A DNA stretch of 64,000 nt. It comes from Onthophagus taurus (lineage: Eukaryota; Arthropoda; Insecta; Coleoptera; Scarabaeidae). Positions 12,601 through 24,590 of this stretch are shown piece after piece. The position numbers and the translations under genes are program-made. The first letter of the stretch is position 1; each line of letters starts with the position of its first letter. The notes below the pieces were generated by a model. That model did not search any database, had not been told where the DNA came from, and saw only the letters and a list, made by a program, of their open reading frames with translations. Where the stretch lies: the NCBI RefSeq assembly GCF_036711975.1, contig NC_091976.1, positions 26,226,001 through 26,290,000 of the forward strand. Reading direction: 5' to 3'.

Positions 12601-15600
12601 ATTTATTTTTATACTATTCATATTAAACAATGGCACAATAAGGATATGTTGGTTTACAGAAGAACAATTCGGTCAAAAAAAGTAAACTAAAATTGAAAAT
12701 TCATAACCTTTCAATAAAAATGTCAAAATTTTGATTTTGAGGTTAGAATACCAAATTAGCTAAAAAGTAGCCAAGTAGCAGCACTAAATGTAGAAATTGT
12801 CGTGTTATGACATTTATTTAAAGAGATACTATATTTATAAAATGATTTTGTATAAAGGCTCCTATAATCATTTGCTTTATACAATTATGCCATAAACGTA
12901 GATGTAACCATAACCTAAAATTTTATTTTGACGTTTAACAAAATTATTTTAAATAAACATTTAAAATATTTTTCATTTTTAAACATTTTATTAATGATGG
13001 TATTTTGTTATAACGCGATTAACTAAACACGTTGTTAAAAAATTAGAAATTAATTACGCGATATTATTAAGTAATAAATTTAAATGTCACTAAATGAACA
13101 GCATGACGTTTGTCAATCAATGGAACTAAAGCAATGTTGTAAATTGGTGATATAAATGATATTAATTCAAAATAAAGTTATTCTAAATATTAATAGCATC
13201 GTATTAGCCGAAAAGCCCTAAAATTATGAAAAATTTGTGTTATTTCATCGTCTTTTTTTCTATAATACTTGTCAAAGTTAAATTTTTTGAGTTTCTGTTG
13301 GTATTATCTAGGGTCCCTATAAAATTTAGATTTTTTTATTAACTAGATAATTGATATTAAAAAAACTCTTTTCGTTTATATTTTAATTATTTGTGTATAA
13401 ATATAAATCTAAAAATTGAATTTGTCTTTAAATAACGAGGCATTCAAATGTCAATGTGACAAATTGATTTCAAAACGTCAATTGTTACCAACTGTTCCAA
13501 GTTTTCAATAATTTGACAAGTATAGAGAAAAAAAATACATATCCTATTACTTCTAATTAAACTAGAAAAATGTAAATTTTGCCTGACAACTAAATATTGG
13601 GACATTGCACGATTTGTATTTCTAATATGAGTAACATCGCTCTTAGATTTTATAACCGCTTGAATTTGGTTGGGCATTGAATTCACTAAGGTTCTACACT
13701 GTTCAATCCATCTCAAATTTGCTTTATTTTGGCTTTAAGTTCGGGCAATGTCCGTTGTGGGTTGTTCCTCAAAGTTTGTTTCATTTTGTGCCATACTGTT
13801 TCAATTACATTCAGATCTGGACTGTTGGTAGGCCAATACAGAACATTAATATTTTGATCGCCAACCACTTTTTTGTAGTTTTGGCCGTATGACAAGCCGC
13901 TCCATCCTGCTGAAATATGCAATTTTCGCCAACATTTAACTGCACCATACTTGGTAGTATGCTGTTTTGTAGTATTTGGTGATATTTTGCGACGTTCACG
14001 GTGCCATCAATAAATTCAAAGCATCCTTATTCTGAAGCTGTCATACAGCCCCAAATGATTACTCCCTTCGGAAATTTTACACAACGTTTTAAATAATCTT
14101 TATGAAATGCCTCATGTTTATTGCAAATTTCGATTCATCGCTGAATATTATCCTGGAAAAGTCTTCTGCTGACCAAGACAGTTTAGATTTTGCCCATGTG
14201 AGCCTGGCTTTCTGTTGTTTTTCTGTTAACAGTGCTTTTTCTTTTGCTTATAAAACAACAATTTTCTAAAGCGACGTTTTTTAATTATTGCTTGTAAGTA
14301 AACCTCGTAAAACTTTAATCCACTTGTAAGAATCCATTTGCGACACCATTCCCTTGATATATTTAATCCAGTTTCATTATTCCATTCAGCGGTAACTTGT
14401 CTTAAAATATTTCTTCGTCCTTTTTTGCAGATTTTTACAAGTATTCTTTTATTTCTATCAGAAACTAACTTTGGACGTCCTGAACTTTTACGCTTTTTTT
14501 CTAAAATTTGTTTCTCCATAATGTTTAATTACTTTCCACGCTGTGCTTTTAGGAATATTAAGTTCGTCTGCTTTTTCACGTATTGTTTTATTGTGGCAAT
14601 AATTTTTAATCACTAATTCACGGATTTTTGACTCTGTACAGATACCACGCACCATTTTAATTGATAAATACATATTTACTCAACAGCAACAATGTTACAA
14701 GCTTTAGAACAAACCGGCAATTTAACATTTCATTTTACGTTATTTCCACAGTTTACTTATCTTAATTTGTTCCATTTTCATGGAAGTTACTTTGCATTGT
14801 CCCAATATTAAGTTGTCAGGTAAAATATACATTTTTCTAGTTTAATTAGAAGCAATAGGGTATGTATTTTTTTTTGTGTTGTTCATTAGACAAAATTGTT
14901 GTTAATTATATAATCAAATGATATTAATCTGAAAAAATTATTAAAAGAAATTAAACTGTTTAATTATTGTTATTTTTATTTTGTCCCAATATATAGTTAT
15001 TAGGGCTCGTAGTCATGATGAGACATGGCTCGTAGTCATGTCCCTATACATGACGTAGTCATGTATAGGGACCAAAATACGGTCATATCATGCGTTCATA
15101 TGGTTTTATAGGTACACAATTTACATAGTTTACACAAACACTTTTTTTGACAACATTATATGTGAAATGTGCCAATACAAGGGTTATCTACATCATGCTT
15201 GTTTTAAATCTTGGCCTGCCTTAGCAATTCCTTCCAAACTTGTTAATCCCGCGTTTGTAGTCTCCAATCGTCTCATCGATTATCCTCTTCTTTATTTCCT
15301 CGCTGACCAAATTTTTATTAGTTATCAGGAATCTCAAATATACGAAACGCTAATGGTCTCTATCTTGTCATCTCCAGTCTTTGCCACAATATACTTAATC
15401 TTAATGTAGTTGTACACCTTCGTGGTATTCAAATGTTCTTGAGAGATCTCCTTCTGTTCTTACTTGAAAGGAACCTTCCTGAGAATGGTAGCACACGGAG
15501 CCATAGTTTAGTGTTCAGCATTAAGGGAATCCATTTTTGGCGTACCATGGCCCGAAATTTCGGACATAAAGAATATTCTGTTCTATATTAATATTCAATA

Positions 15601-18600
15601 AAACCTTGGGATAGTTTTCTGACCCCTGAATTAACTGTGCATTGTGGGGAACTGTAAATTACTACCAGATGAAAAGGTATATTGTATACAGAACCGCACA
15701 AGCACGCATCCGACTCGGTTCTGAAACGGTTAGAAAGCTCAAGAGTTTAGAGTCAATACTCAAAAAATGTTAAAAAATGTTTTAATAGACGCATGGTATA
15801 ATTCGAAAGATTCCAGTTTTAATTTTATCTCTAATATAATTCTTGTAATTATAGTTCAATAAACGTTTTAGCTTTATTCCCGTAAAATAGTAACAAAATC
15901 GACCCCAATTAACCAACAATTATGTCAAGAACCAGAATAGAATGTATAAAGTTTATTTCGGATTTAACGACGAGAACTAACTTGACCTAACAAACTGGAT
16001 ATAAACTCAATCTTTTTTATTAACGTTAACCCATTTATATTAATATATTGTACATGAATACTTTTCGTGGCAGTAAATGCAAATTTTTATTACAAATTTT
16101 ATCGTAATCTTAATCATCTCCCAAACAAAATTGCAGCTTCATGACGTAATTTTCTATAAATAAGGTTTGAATACAAAATCGGCATTGTTTTTGGCACTTA
16201 ACTATTTTTTTGATAGATCATTATAATCAATTAATTTTTTTTATTATCACAATAAGTACAACAATTAATTGTTTTAATTTTTAAATTAAAACTTAAAAAA
16301 TTAAATTTTCTAATAAAATATTGAAATAACGATGAGACAAAAATTAAAAAAAAATAATAAAAATGTAAACATACTCGAGACGACCCCAATATTGATCTTT
16401 TTAGTATTAATAATAGTTTATCTTATCTATATCCGTGTTAATTAATAAAAGTGGATAAAGGGTCGAACCAATATCAAGGAAGTTTATTTTTGGAAAGAAA
16501 ATTTAATTAAATTACTCTCGTACATCACCCACTCATCAATTCTAAGTAACAATTAAAAGGGTTTATAATTAAATTGTTTCCGTAAACACATCTTTTTGGT
16601 TTTTACATCTTTCAATTTTTTAACGATCGATTAATATTACACCGCCTCGGTGGTAAAAACACGCAAAACGGAAAAACGTCACGCGATCGTTTACATTATA
16701 CCAGCATAAAACATACTACATTTAATAAAAACACGTTGTTAAAACTAACTAGAATTACATTTTTCTTTATTACATAATAATAATCTAAATACTGCGAAAT
16801 ATAACCTCGCCCATTTTTCATGTAGTATCTGTGGCATCAACTTAATTAGCGCGGCATTGAAATTCTTCGTTACCAGGTCCGGATTAACTTATATTTATTA
16901 TATCAATTAAAATTCCTGACGATGGCTCACGCTTAAATCGAAACCGGTACCACTTTATTCGTTATTGTTATCTCTAACATTTAAATTTTGTTAAATGTGG
17001 CCATCAAATCCGGTTCTACTGTTAACATTATTTTATTAATGCCAATTCTCATTAAATATAAAATGTAAACTTTGTACGAACGTGTTTACGTTTTGTTAAA
17101 GACGTTTATTGACGTCCACCTATGATAATTAAACCAAGATTAAATTAAATGCAAACGATCTTTGAAATAACAATTTAAAGAAATTTTTCTGCATATTTGT
17201 CTTTTTAAAAAGAAGAAAGTTTGTTCCGTTTAAACAGATGGTGCTGATGTCGGAATACGTTTCCGCCTTGTTACCTTTGGACACACAAGTAAATTGCGCA
17301 ACTATTAAAACTACGTAATAAATCGAGACTCGGGTGAAAGTGACTAAGAAAAGGTTTCTGTATTTGTATTACAAATACGTTTGTTTACACCCTTTTTTGT
17401 CTTGCTAATACGGTTTTTTAATATTCGTTATGGTCCGAACTGACCTTGTTCAATACATTTAATACACGTTTAAGAACGAAAAAATTTTTTTAATTCCATA
17501 AAATTATTTCAATTTCAAAATTAAAGTTTTCTTTTTTATCTTACCGATTGATGGCGCCGTTTCTTAAAGGTTGTGTGCTCCCCACTGTGATATGAACGTA
17601 AACTTGTGAGTTATTTTCTAAATAACTGGCCATTTGTTCACCTTTCCACTTGAAAGTGAAGATTGCACTTATATTTTCTGAAAATAGATAAAAATTGTAA
17701 ATAATCTTAAAAAATTCAAAGAAATTATGTAAATAACAAGATCAACATTTAAACACGTTATCTCTTGCCAATTCTTTTTAAAATAAATATATTTTCATTC
17801 TTTTTATCTTCGTAAATAATGTTATTTTAAAATTAACGTAATGTAATCGAAAATGTATTTGGTTCTTCACCGTTATAACACTATATTGCATTGGTGATAC
17901 AAGAACAACAGCTTTCCCTTGTATAATACAACGTAATAGTTGTAATTGAATAAAATTAAAAGTAACTTGTTAAAAAGGTAAATCATTTAACTCGGATCCA
18001 CCAAATTGATGATAGGAATTTCTAATCGACAAATTAAACATTTACATTGCCCCTCATTTATATGTGGACGTTATTAAATCTACTGTAGGAAATCAACTTG
18101 TTTCAACTTTTAAACTTAGGTGGTTTTAATACTAATAAAATTAGTTATGATGGTAGTTATCATTGGTTATCAAAGTGTATATTCTCAAAGTTAATTGGTG
18201 GGGTGTGGATGGCACTAAGCTAGAAATAATAATAAATGAATCTTCAAGTGACGACTTAAACATTCAGTTAATGGTACTCAGAGTTAACCAAATCTACCAA
18301 TAAACAAAGTTGAATGATTTGTTAGATGTAAAAGTGGAGGAAAACGAAAAATGCATAATTTTGCCGATACCTTAGAAAAGTTAGTATGATAATAACTCTT
18401 CTCTCTTCATTAACCTGTGATCATCCACTTCTGAACATAGGTCTCTTTCATCCTCTTGAACGTCTCCCTATTATTTTGGCGCTTGGAACTACGCGTCCAA
18501 CGAAACGCAAACACAGGATGAAAGAATGGTTAAAGAAGAGAGATGAATATTCTCATCTAGTACTGTTGAAAGAAATCAGTTTCTGGGATGTTGATGATTT

Positions 18601-21600
18601 CAAAAACTACTTTCGAATGGATGAAACAAACTGTTACAGATGGTTGAATCATTTTTGAAAATACAGGATAGCAATATGAGAGGAAGTATAAGTGTTAGGG
18701 AAAGATTAGCCTTAACTCTGAGGTTTTCTGTCATAATGTCCCCAGCACCTAACAGCAAAGCTGTAATAGAATCCCGTGAAACTTTTATATGTATATGTTC
18801 TATAAGACCACATGGAGATAGTTTGTATTTCTCGATGAAATTACGAAGAGCATGTTGTTCATCATCATGGGAATTGGATGAACCAACACTATCTCTATTC
18901 TTCACAGACGCGCTGCTTGAACCAAACTGAGTGTAATGTAGAAAATCAGAATTAAAACTGTTTTCAACTCATCTGGGCTAAAATAACATGTTTTTTCAGT
19001 GTGTTGATAGACATGTTTTGTTATTGCTACAATTAAATAGAAGTATTTAATTTTGAATGTTGAATTTACTGAGTATTGATGGAAATATTGGCGCCAATAC
19101 TCCATCAATATTTACCGTCAATAAAATTTTTCACCTTACACCGCCAATATTATTGTCAATATGCTAAGGTATTGTCAATATTGTTGATCGTATAAGGGCC
19201 GCTTTATCCACACTGTTACTCAATATGCCCACCTTACCACATTCCCAGCCCATTGCCATGTCATCTTAGCTATTTCAGTTATATCAGTAACCTTTATTTG
19301 TCTCCTGATGTTTTCGTTTCATATTTTATCGCGTAGTGAGATGCATCACTCCATAGATATTTGAATTTTTAAGAGTTTCTTTGGTTTTCATCATAGTTTT
19401 GTTAGACTGGTTATTTCCAGTCCGTTTGTTGAGTCTGTTGATCGTTTCTTAGAATGTTTTTCAGTTTGCCAAAAGCTACCCCAATCTAGTATATACCTAC
19501 ATAAATATATGTGTGTTGTTGTGGTCGATCCGAGATTTCATCCGTTCTTTGGTTCCCTTTGGAAAAGGACAGACGTTTCGCCAAGATCTCATCTGGTTCT
19601 TCATCTTCATGTTCTATTCCTGCAGATGCCAGATTTAATTCATTTAATATTTCGTCTAGTTCTGTAACGTTGTTATCTATGAGGAGAATATTAGTGGTGG
19701 AAAGGATATCCGACCATTTATTAAAGGCCAGCCGGATACCGGATAGTTACCAAATATCCGGCTTTGGCCAGATATTAAAAACCTATTACTTAGTACTCCA
19801 CCATTCCCATAATATTCATAATAATCAAAATTCAACCCGACCAGCACTTTCGATTATTAATTAAAGTATCGTTTTTTTAATGCAACAAGCCGCTTTGAAA
19901 AATTGCCTTTAGTTTTTGAGATGATCGACAATTTTTTTGAATTTTGCCATTACAGCGGATTAAGTTTTAAAAATTCGTATAAAATCCATTTCTTGGAATA
20001 CGAGTTTGAAAATTTCTCAAAGTGTTAATAAGAGTGTCCTCTTTCCAATAAACCAACACGTTTTGATAAACAACTTTTAGTTTTTGAGAAAACAATATTT
20101 GAAGTTTTGATAAAATTTTTGATGTTGCAATTGTCATCGATAATTTTCAAAATTCGCTATAAAATTAATTTCATGAAGGATCCTTGTGGGAATATCATCA
20201 ATTATTAATCAAAGTATCCTCTTTTTAATGCAACAAGCCGTTTTGAAAAATCGCTTTTAGTTTTTGAGAAATAAATTTTGGAAATGATCGACAATTTTTT
20301 CGAATTTTGCAATTTTCGCCGATTAAGTTTTAATAATTCGTATAAAATCGATTTCTTGGAATATGAGTATGAAAATTTCCCAAAGTGTTAATAAGAGTGT
20401 CCTCTTTCCAATGAACCAACACGATTTGAAAAATAACTTTTAGTTTTTGAGAAATCAATATTTGAACTTTTGATAAAAAGTTTCGATGTTGTAATTTTCA
20501 TCGATAATTTTCAAAATTCAATTTTGAAAATTTTGCAATTTTCGCCGATTAAGTTTTAATAATTCGTAGAAAATCGATTTCGATATAACCGTATATCCGG
20601 CCGAAAGGGATCCGGTTATTCGCAAAATCACTATCCGCTCCATCACTAGAGTATATCATCTGCAAATATGAGGTGATTCAATCTTACACAATTTATGTTA
20701 TTTTCTTTTCTGATTTTTATATACACTTATCCAGCTAATGTTGTTACTTCGATTGTGTTGTATAACCATTAGCTAATTTCATAGTTATTAACCTTTGTCA
20801 CTGCGGTTACAGGTTGCGTTTTCTCCACGTTTTGTCGAAAATATTTTATGTCTAAGCACATCTAGATTCTTTCTTCGTTCTTTAACTGGTCATCTAATAA
20901 GGTATATAAATTTATAAAAGATGGATGGATGAGGTGGCTATATCAAGTAAGAGCACTCAGCTGATAACGGGACATAGTCGATTTAATGTATGTTTGAAAA
21001 GTTTTCGACTTAAGGAGATGAGCTGCATAATGAGCAGAAAATCTGCCTAGACGAATTAGGTGCGTGGGTTGGGTTCGCTGATTTGTAAGCCACCAGAGTG
21101 TTATGGTAATCAACCTTAATCTTATAAAAAACACTTTGGATTCCTCATCATTTCTAATTTATCATCAATCCCCTTCATAAACAGCCGAGAGCTGTTCCAG
21201 GTTATGCTCCACGTGGAGTTTAGCCACCTTTTTCATCGCATCCATCATTACATCGTATCTTTTTGCATATTCGGCCAATTTGGCCTTGTAAAAATTGTCC
21301 TCCACAGATAGGGGGAGTATCTGTGGCGGTAAGCACCACAACCAACCTTCATTTTGTTTATGTAACCACATTAAAATCTTTTATTTATTTATATACACAT
21401 ATTTTGTTATTAAAAAAGTTCTGCAGTACGCAATAACAAAGCTTTCCTCGTTTCAAGTATAAAATCTTTTATTGTGTTAACACATTAATTAACATACTTT
21501 AAACAGATACCTTCCATAAAGACAATCAGATGATATACAACGTCCCAATTAACACATCATGAAGTGTGCCCCGCTGTCGTTGAATCAAAATATAGTTATT

Positions 21601-23409
21601 CTCGTGATTGTAATTGATGAATACTTGCTCATTTCCAAAGAGTAGAAAAGAAATTTAGACGGATTTATATTCACTCTGAGACAAAATGCAGCTTGCTCCA
21701 AATTCCACACATTTCAATCTTCATTCCTTAACATGCTTCTCCTTATCCTCTATTGAGATTCTCAAACTATACATACTTTTCAGTTTATAGCCTATCTTTT
21801 TGTTTAACCTTTTATTTATTCACATAATCTTTATATAGATAATCTTAATGTAGTCGTAGATATTTGTACAAGAAATATATGCACGATGAAAAACCGGTGT
21901 GTTCACTAGAGCATAAAATAGGCCGTGGTATTTTTGTGCAAGTCTCAAATTTTTGAACATAAATTTTTGTTTTTATTTGACATAAAATCCATAAAGGTGT
22001 ATCTCAGAGATTATTTATATATAAAAGTATAAAAGTAACAAATTTTTATTAAAACTAATAAAGTTTAAAATCAGATAATTTCTTTTTGACATTTTTTTCT
22101 CATAATGATTTATGCAAATAAATTCTTAAAGGTCTTTGTCTAAATAAGTTGTATCTAAGGTCATCCTTGACCACCTTATCCGTATTGATTCGAATCAGAT
22201 ACAGGAAGTCGATAAAAAGATTTATCAATAGAGAAATCGTTTCGTATTCCAGACGTGAGATCAACACAGCAAAACCAAACAGTCAAATTATTCGCACTTT
22301 TAATTCCTTTTACGTATATTTTTGTTGTAATTCAAGGTATCGCTGTTTTATAACACAACGGCGACGCAGTTTTAATATTGATAAAAATGATTAATTTGTT
22401 TCAAAATAATTTTTTGTGCAATTTTTTGACAAATCATTTTGAAGTTATGTAATTTTTGACAAATTCTTTTTTTAAATAATGCGTAAGCGAATTGTTTGAC
22501 GAGATATTTTAAGTAAAATAATAGGAAAAACGAGGTGATGTGTTTTTATCTAATCTCGGATTATAAGTATAAAAAAAAGTATCTGTTTATTAATATTAAG
22601 TATATTTTAACAACAAACTTATTTTTTTATCGTATTTTGTTTTCCAATTTGTGTACGAAAATAACAAAAACATTAAATTAAAAAATTTGAAATCATGTTT
22701 CGAAACATCTGTAAAAATAAATGTAAATTTTTAAAGATGTTTTCTTCGATGTACAAATTTATTTTTATACATTATTTATGATGTTTTTCGATTAATTATT
22801 TGCAAATTTAAATTTCAAAACAAACACGAAGCTCCAAGAAAAGCATCATAATTTCAATCTTCCTTTATTATAAAAAAATAAAACATAGAAGTATTTTTTT
22901 GACTTACTTCCACTATCATTGGGCAATTTCATTTGATCCAAATTGGTTGATTCCCGATCATTATAAACTATAATCCCAACAGCCCCGCTTTTAAAAGCAT
23001 TATCGACTTTGATTTGAAAGTTGCATCTGCCGCGTTTTACAAGGGCCACCCACGGTTCGTCGGCCCCGGATGGCAACGACCCGTTCTCGTGGCCGCTATT
23101 CAACAAAGGAATCGTACACCCGGTATGATCCTGGGGACGATCTTTCCCGGCCACGTGAATCAAAATCCCTTTAGCTGGACCAACGTAACCACTACCAAAA
23201 CGACCGTACTCGTCACGTTCCCAAATCCACTTTCCATCGTACACTTTTTGAGTTATATTTATGTAAGCTTTGGTAAAAGTTCCACCACTTGCACCAACAG
23301 ATTCAGACGAAGAACTCTGTGAAGATGATGCCCAATCATCATTTATTGTTGATAACGCATAAGAAAACGATGAGATTAAAATAAAACTGATTTTGAAAAG
23401 ACACAACAT
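3678..23409 (-). CDS. gol: Goliath/RNF130-type PA-TM-RING E3 ubiquitin ligase
   Basis: Endosomal membrane E3 ligase family. Minus-strand coding exons: 22908-23409, 17545-17677, 11614-11731, 8252-8403, 8096-8192, 3972-4109, 3678-3920; together 1383 nt, 460 aa, all junctions in frame. Signal peptide at residues 1-20; PA domain about 45-165 ([39 protein letters not shown]); [19 protein letters not shown] starts the membrane span (about 214-238); RING-H2 about 283-325 ([25 protein letters not shown]); Ser/Thr/acidic tail, ending VDNQ. Introns of 59 and 51 nt alternate with introns of 3.2-5.8 kb filled by satellites and transposons. Start: the ATG at 23409 opens a signal peptide. An alternative first exon exists upstream (26930-27428). 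RNF13/godzilla is less likely, given the [13 protein letters not shown] signature. Confidence 0.93.
4430..7660 (+). mobile_element. Degenerate LINE with satellite units inserted
   Basis: Plus-strand reading in shifting frames gives non-LTR reverse transcriptase pieces: [17 protein letters not shown] near 6605, [15 protein letters not shown] near 6690, [10 protein letters not shown] near 6987, and [15 protein letters not shown] near 7150 followed by an [20 protein letters not shown] stretch. Many stops and frameshifts; the element is dead. The part at 4430-4800 is separated from 6360-7660 by about 1.5 kb of satellite. Lies in the goliath intron between the RING exon and the tail exons. Confidence 0.7.
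4860..6300. repeat. About 267-bp satellite, first array (about 6 units)
   Basis: The phrase tccataaacttgaaagaatt recurs near 4909, 5175, 5445, 5770, 6045 and 6240, followed each time by a block containing gattattctaatcgac-type and gtttcaaagttgcc sequence. Same family as the array at 8437-11060. Two interruptions (about 5541-5640 and 6298-6360) are copies of the LINE segment at about 4700-4795. Confidence 0.85.
8437..11060. repeat. About 267-bp satellite, second array (about 10 units)
   Basis: Units of 245-268 bp repeat from about 8437 to 11060, carrying gattgtttttgtgtgtcaaa and ggatgttgcccataagca. Units near 9676/9942 and 10209/10476 form an alternating pair, i.e. a roughly 534-bp dimeric repeat. 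Each unit has a 73-75 codon open frame on the minus strand, which is a by-product of the repeat. Lies in the goliath intron between the RING and transmembrane exons. Confidence 0.95.
11061..12185. other. AT-rich intron sequence around goliath TM exon
   Basis: Apart from the goliath exon at 11614-11731 nothing is recognised. A minus-strand open frame at 11183-11404 has no family resemblance. Confidence 0.4.
12190..12660 (-). mobile_element. LINE 3'-end fragment
   Basis: Minus-strand translation contains [14 protein letters not shown], then [20 protein letters not shown] and a Gly/Glu-rich C-tail, the usual last part of an endonuclease-reverse transcriptase LINE. No intact ORF. Confidence 0.65.
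13528..14874 (-). mobile_element. Tc1-like DNA transposon, inactive
   Basis: Inverted repeats of about 81 bp at 13528-13608 and 14794-14874 share ttctaattaaactagaaaaa and ttgggacaatgc-type ends. The minus-strand transposase is split by frameshifts: an HTH ([19 protein letters not shown]) near 14560, a [15 protein letters not shown] linker near 14470, FSDESKF near 14120 (first Asp), [14 protein letters not shown] near 13910 (second Asp) and [17 protein letters not shown] near 13800 (Glu), the DDE order of Tc1 elements. Length about 1.35 kb is normal for Tc1. Target duplications not resolved. Confidence 0.88.
15040..15072. repeat. Perfect 15-bp hairpin
   Basis: Arms 15040-15054 (gtccctatacatgac) and 15058-15072 are exact reverse complements with a 3-nt loop; preceded by two copies of gctcgtagtcatg. 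Confidence 0.8.
15160..15515 (-). mobile_element. LINE reverse transcriptase fragment
   Basis: Minus-strand frames give [18 protein letters not shown] (the YLG..LTN..EVS.EI..RI region of RTE-like LINEs), preceded by a mutated [17 protein letters not shown] stretch. May belong to the same element as 12190-12660, later split by insertions. Confidence 0.5.
15516..17544. other. Intron sequence without recognised genes
   Basis: AT-rich goliath intron. The only structure noted is the CTGACGATGGC...GAAACCGGTA motif at 16916-16949 (separate entry). Confidence 0.4.
16916..16949 (+). other. GAAACCGGT hairpin-type motif, copy 1
   Basis: CTGACGA..GAAACCGGTA, the same two sequence blocks as at 37697-37730 and 57168-57199 (minus strand). 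Resembles a hammerhead core (CUGANGA and GAAA), but no full ribozyme was demonstrated. Confidence 0.35.
18480..18910. mobile_element. PIF/Harbinger transposase fragments in opposite orientation
   Basis: Plus strand 18500-18660: [20 protein letters not shown] and [13 protein letters not shown], then after a frameshift [17 protein letters not shown] (18676-18726), the N-terminal block of PIF/Harbinger transposases. Minus strand 18905-18735 reads [20 protein letters not shown], resembling the C-terminal end of the same family. The two pieces point towards each other, so the copy is rearranged. Confidence 0.6.
19200..19691 (-). mobile_element. LINE fragment, downstream half of a split reverse transcriptase
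   Basis: Minus-strand reading gives [20 protein letters not shown] next to 19691, then in other frames [18 protein letters not shown] near 19270, the C-terminal region of RTE-type LINEs. Continues the reverse transcriptase interrupted at 19692-20648. Confidence 0.75.
19692..20648. mobile_element. hAT-type MITE with 8-bp target duplication
   Basis: Ends are tagtggtggaaaggata and the inverse of tagtgatggagcggata (14 of 17 match). Flanking octamers gagaatat (19684-19691) and gagtatat (20649-20656) match 7 of 8, as expected for hAT insertion. The 957-bp interior is made of two degenerate roughly 345-bp repeats with ttttagtttttgag and aatgcaacaagccg. No transposase. Confidence 0.82.
20657..20810 (-). 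mobile_element. LINE fragment, upstream half of the split reverse transcriptase
   Basis: Minus strand ends [13 protein letters not shown] directly at the [12 protein letters not shown] is the catalytic motif of the reverse transcriptase palm. The next residues (LLIDNN) lie on the other side of the MITE. Confidence 0.75.
20930..21110 (+). mobile_element. LINE C-terminal fragment (ITGHSRFN motif)
   Basis: Plus-strand [18 protein letters not shown] resembles the conserved post-RNase H/zinc region of jockey and I-type LINEs (TGH.RLN.HL). Very short and degenerate. Confidence 0.45.
21165..21371 (-). CDS. Unrecognised short ORF (68 aa)
   Basis: Encodes an Ala/Lys-rich helical segment ([20 protein letters not shown]) ending VYEGD. 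No family recognised. It lies among LINE debris in a goliath intron, so it may be a transposon scrap or chance. Confidence 0.2.
   Translation of the reverse strand: MWLHKQNEGWLWCLPPQILPLSVEDNFYKAKLAEYAKRYDVMMDAMKKVAKLHVEHNLEQLSAVYEGD
21372..22907. other. Goliath intron 1, no recognised feature
   Basis: AT-rich. An 81-codon plus-strand frame at 22149-22394 is basic and low-complexity with no recognised motif. Confidence 0.4.
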
Positions 23410-23489
23410 GTTGATAATTAATTATTTTTGCTTTGTTGATTCACATTCCTATATTTTCTGTTTAATTTTTAACATAAAACTTTTTAATT

Positions 23490-23710
23490 CTTTATGGGAG
23501 TAGAGTTTAGGAGCGCACGGATACCGCTACGGAGACCGTCTCGCAAGCAACTGGTGTGGTGACTCCGTTCTCTAGGCTCCCTCCGTGTGACTTCGCTTTG
23601 TTCTTGGCCGTATTTAATGCGCACGGAGCGTATCGTTGTGTGTGGTGTTGTCGTTTTGTTTTTGCCTGCGCAAGAGAGAGAGTACGAGAGACAACGATGA
23701 AATGATAAAA
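23490..23710 (-). promoter_or_regulatory. CpG-rich putative promoter/5' UTR of goliath exon 1A
   Basis: A locally CpG-rich, GA-repeat-bearing stretch (cgcacggataccgctacgg; gcgcaagagagagagta) begins about 80 bp upstream of the goliath ATG at 23409 and contrasts sharply with the AT-rich surroundings. A TSS was not identified. Confidence 0.4.
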
Positions 23711-24189
23711 CTTTATAGAGTAATCACTATTGCGATAATTAAATCATGATTTACTCAGTATACACCTATACACTTAGAATTATTAGGAAAAATTATTCAT
23801 TATTAGGAGTAATTTTGATATTACCTGAATGGAATTAATCAAGAAAAGTGTACAGATGGAAGCAGAGAAGTATTAACAATAACATACCAAATTTCAGAAA
23901 GTTAGGCAGAGTGGTCTTTCATTACTGAAGTGATCAGCTTCACAATATAAGAGAAGTAGTGAGAAGACTGCGGAAGAAGTGCTAAATACTCTTAAGTCCT
24001 AACACAAAGAACATCGTTCAATTACTAACAAGCGAAGAATCTGGACCAGATGCATGGGCTATCTCTTACAAAACAGCGAAGTACAAAATCTTGGCATCAT
24101 CTTATTCACTATCGTGTTCTTTACGATTCATTAACAAGTGTATTAATATAATTAATGCTATTTTGGATTTTTATGCATCTGTAGTGGAG

Positions 24190-24590
24190 GGTCTGGATGC
24201 TCGGTCTGTCTGTTGTGGCCTATTCTTTGACTTGTCTAGAGTCTAGAGCGTTTGATACTTTACATCACCAACTGCTCTTAGAAAAATTGAGTCGATATGG
24301 TATTCGAGGCCCAGCATTAGCGTGGATTCAAAATTACCTGTCTGGTAGGCAGCAGCTTTTAAAGTGGTCAAGGAATAATAGGCTACTCGTCTCTCCTCCC
24401 AGTGCAATATGCAGTCCCTCAGGGGAACATTTCATTTTGTACATAAACGATGTCCCTTTATCTTGTACAGATTGTACACAGGTTTTATTTGAAGACGATT
24501 GTTCCATCGCAATCTCATTATCCCCAATGTTGATGGTAGACTTGGGAACAAGATTTGTCATAAATTTTTATCCATTTTGATCTATCCAAA
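24190..24590 (+). mobile_element. Jockey/CR1-like LINE reverse transcriptase fragment
   Basis: DLS.. then AFDTLHHQLLLEKLSRYGI, LAWIQNYLSGRQQ, LYINDVPL and VLFEDDCSI: finger and palm motifs A-C of a jockey/CR1-type RT, with the usual FADD changed to FEDD. The PQGS block is scrambled and in-frame damage occurs before 24250. Inactive. Confidence 0.8.

Noticed and set aside
23014..23322. 102-aa plus-strand ORF
   Set aside because: Complement of the goliath PA exon, which has clear family motifs on the minus strand.
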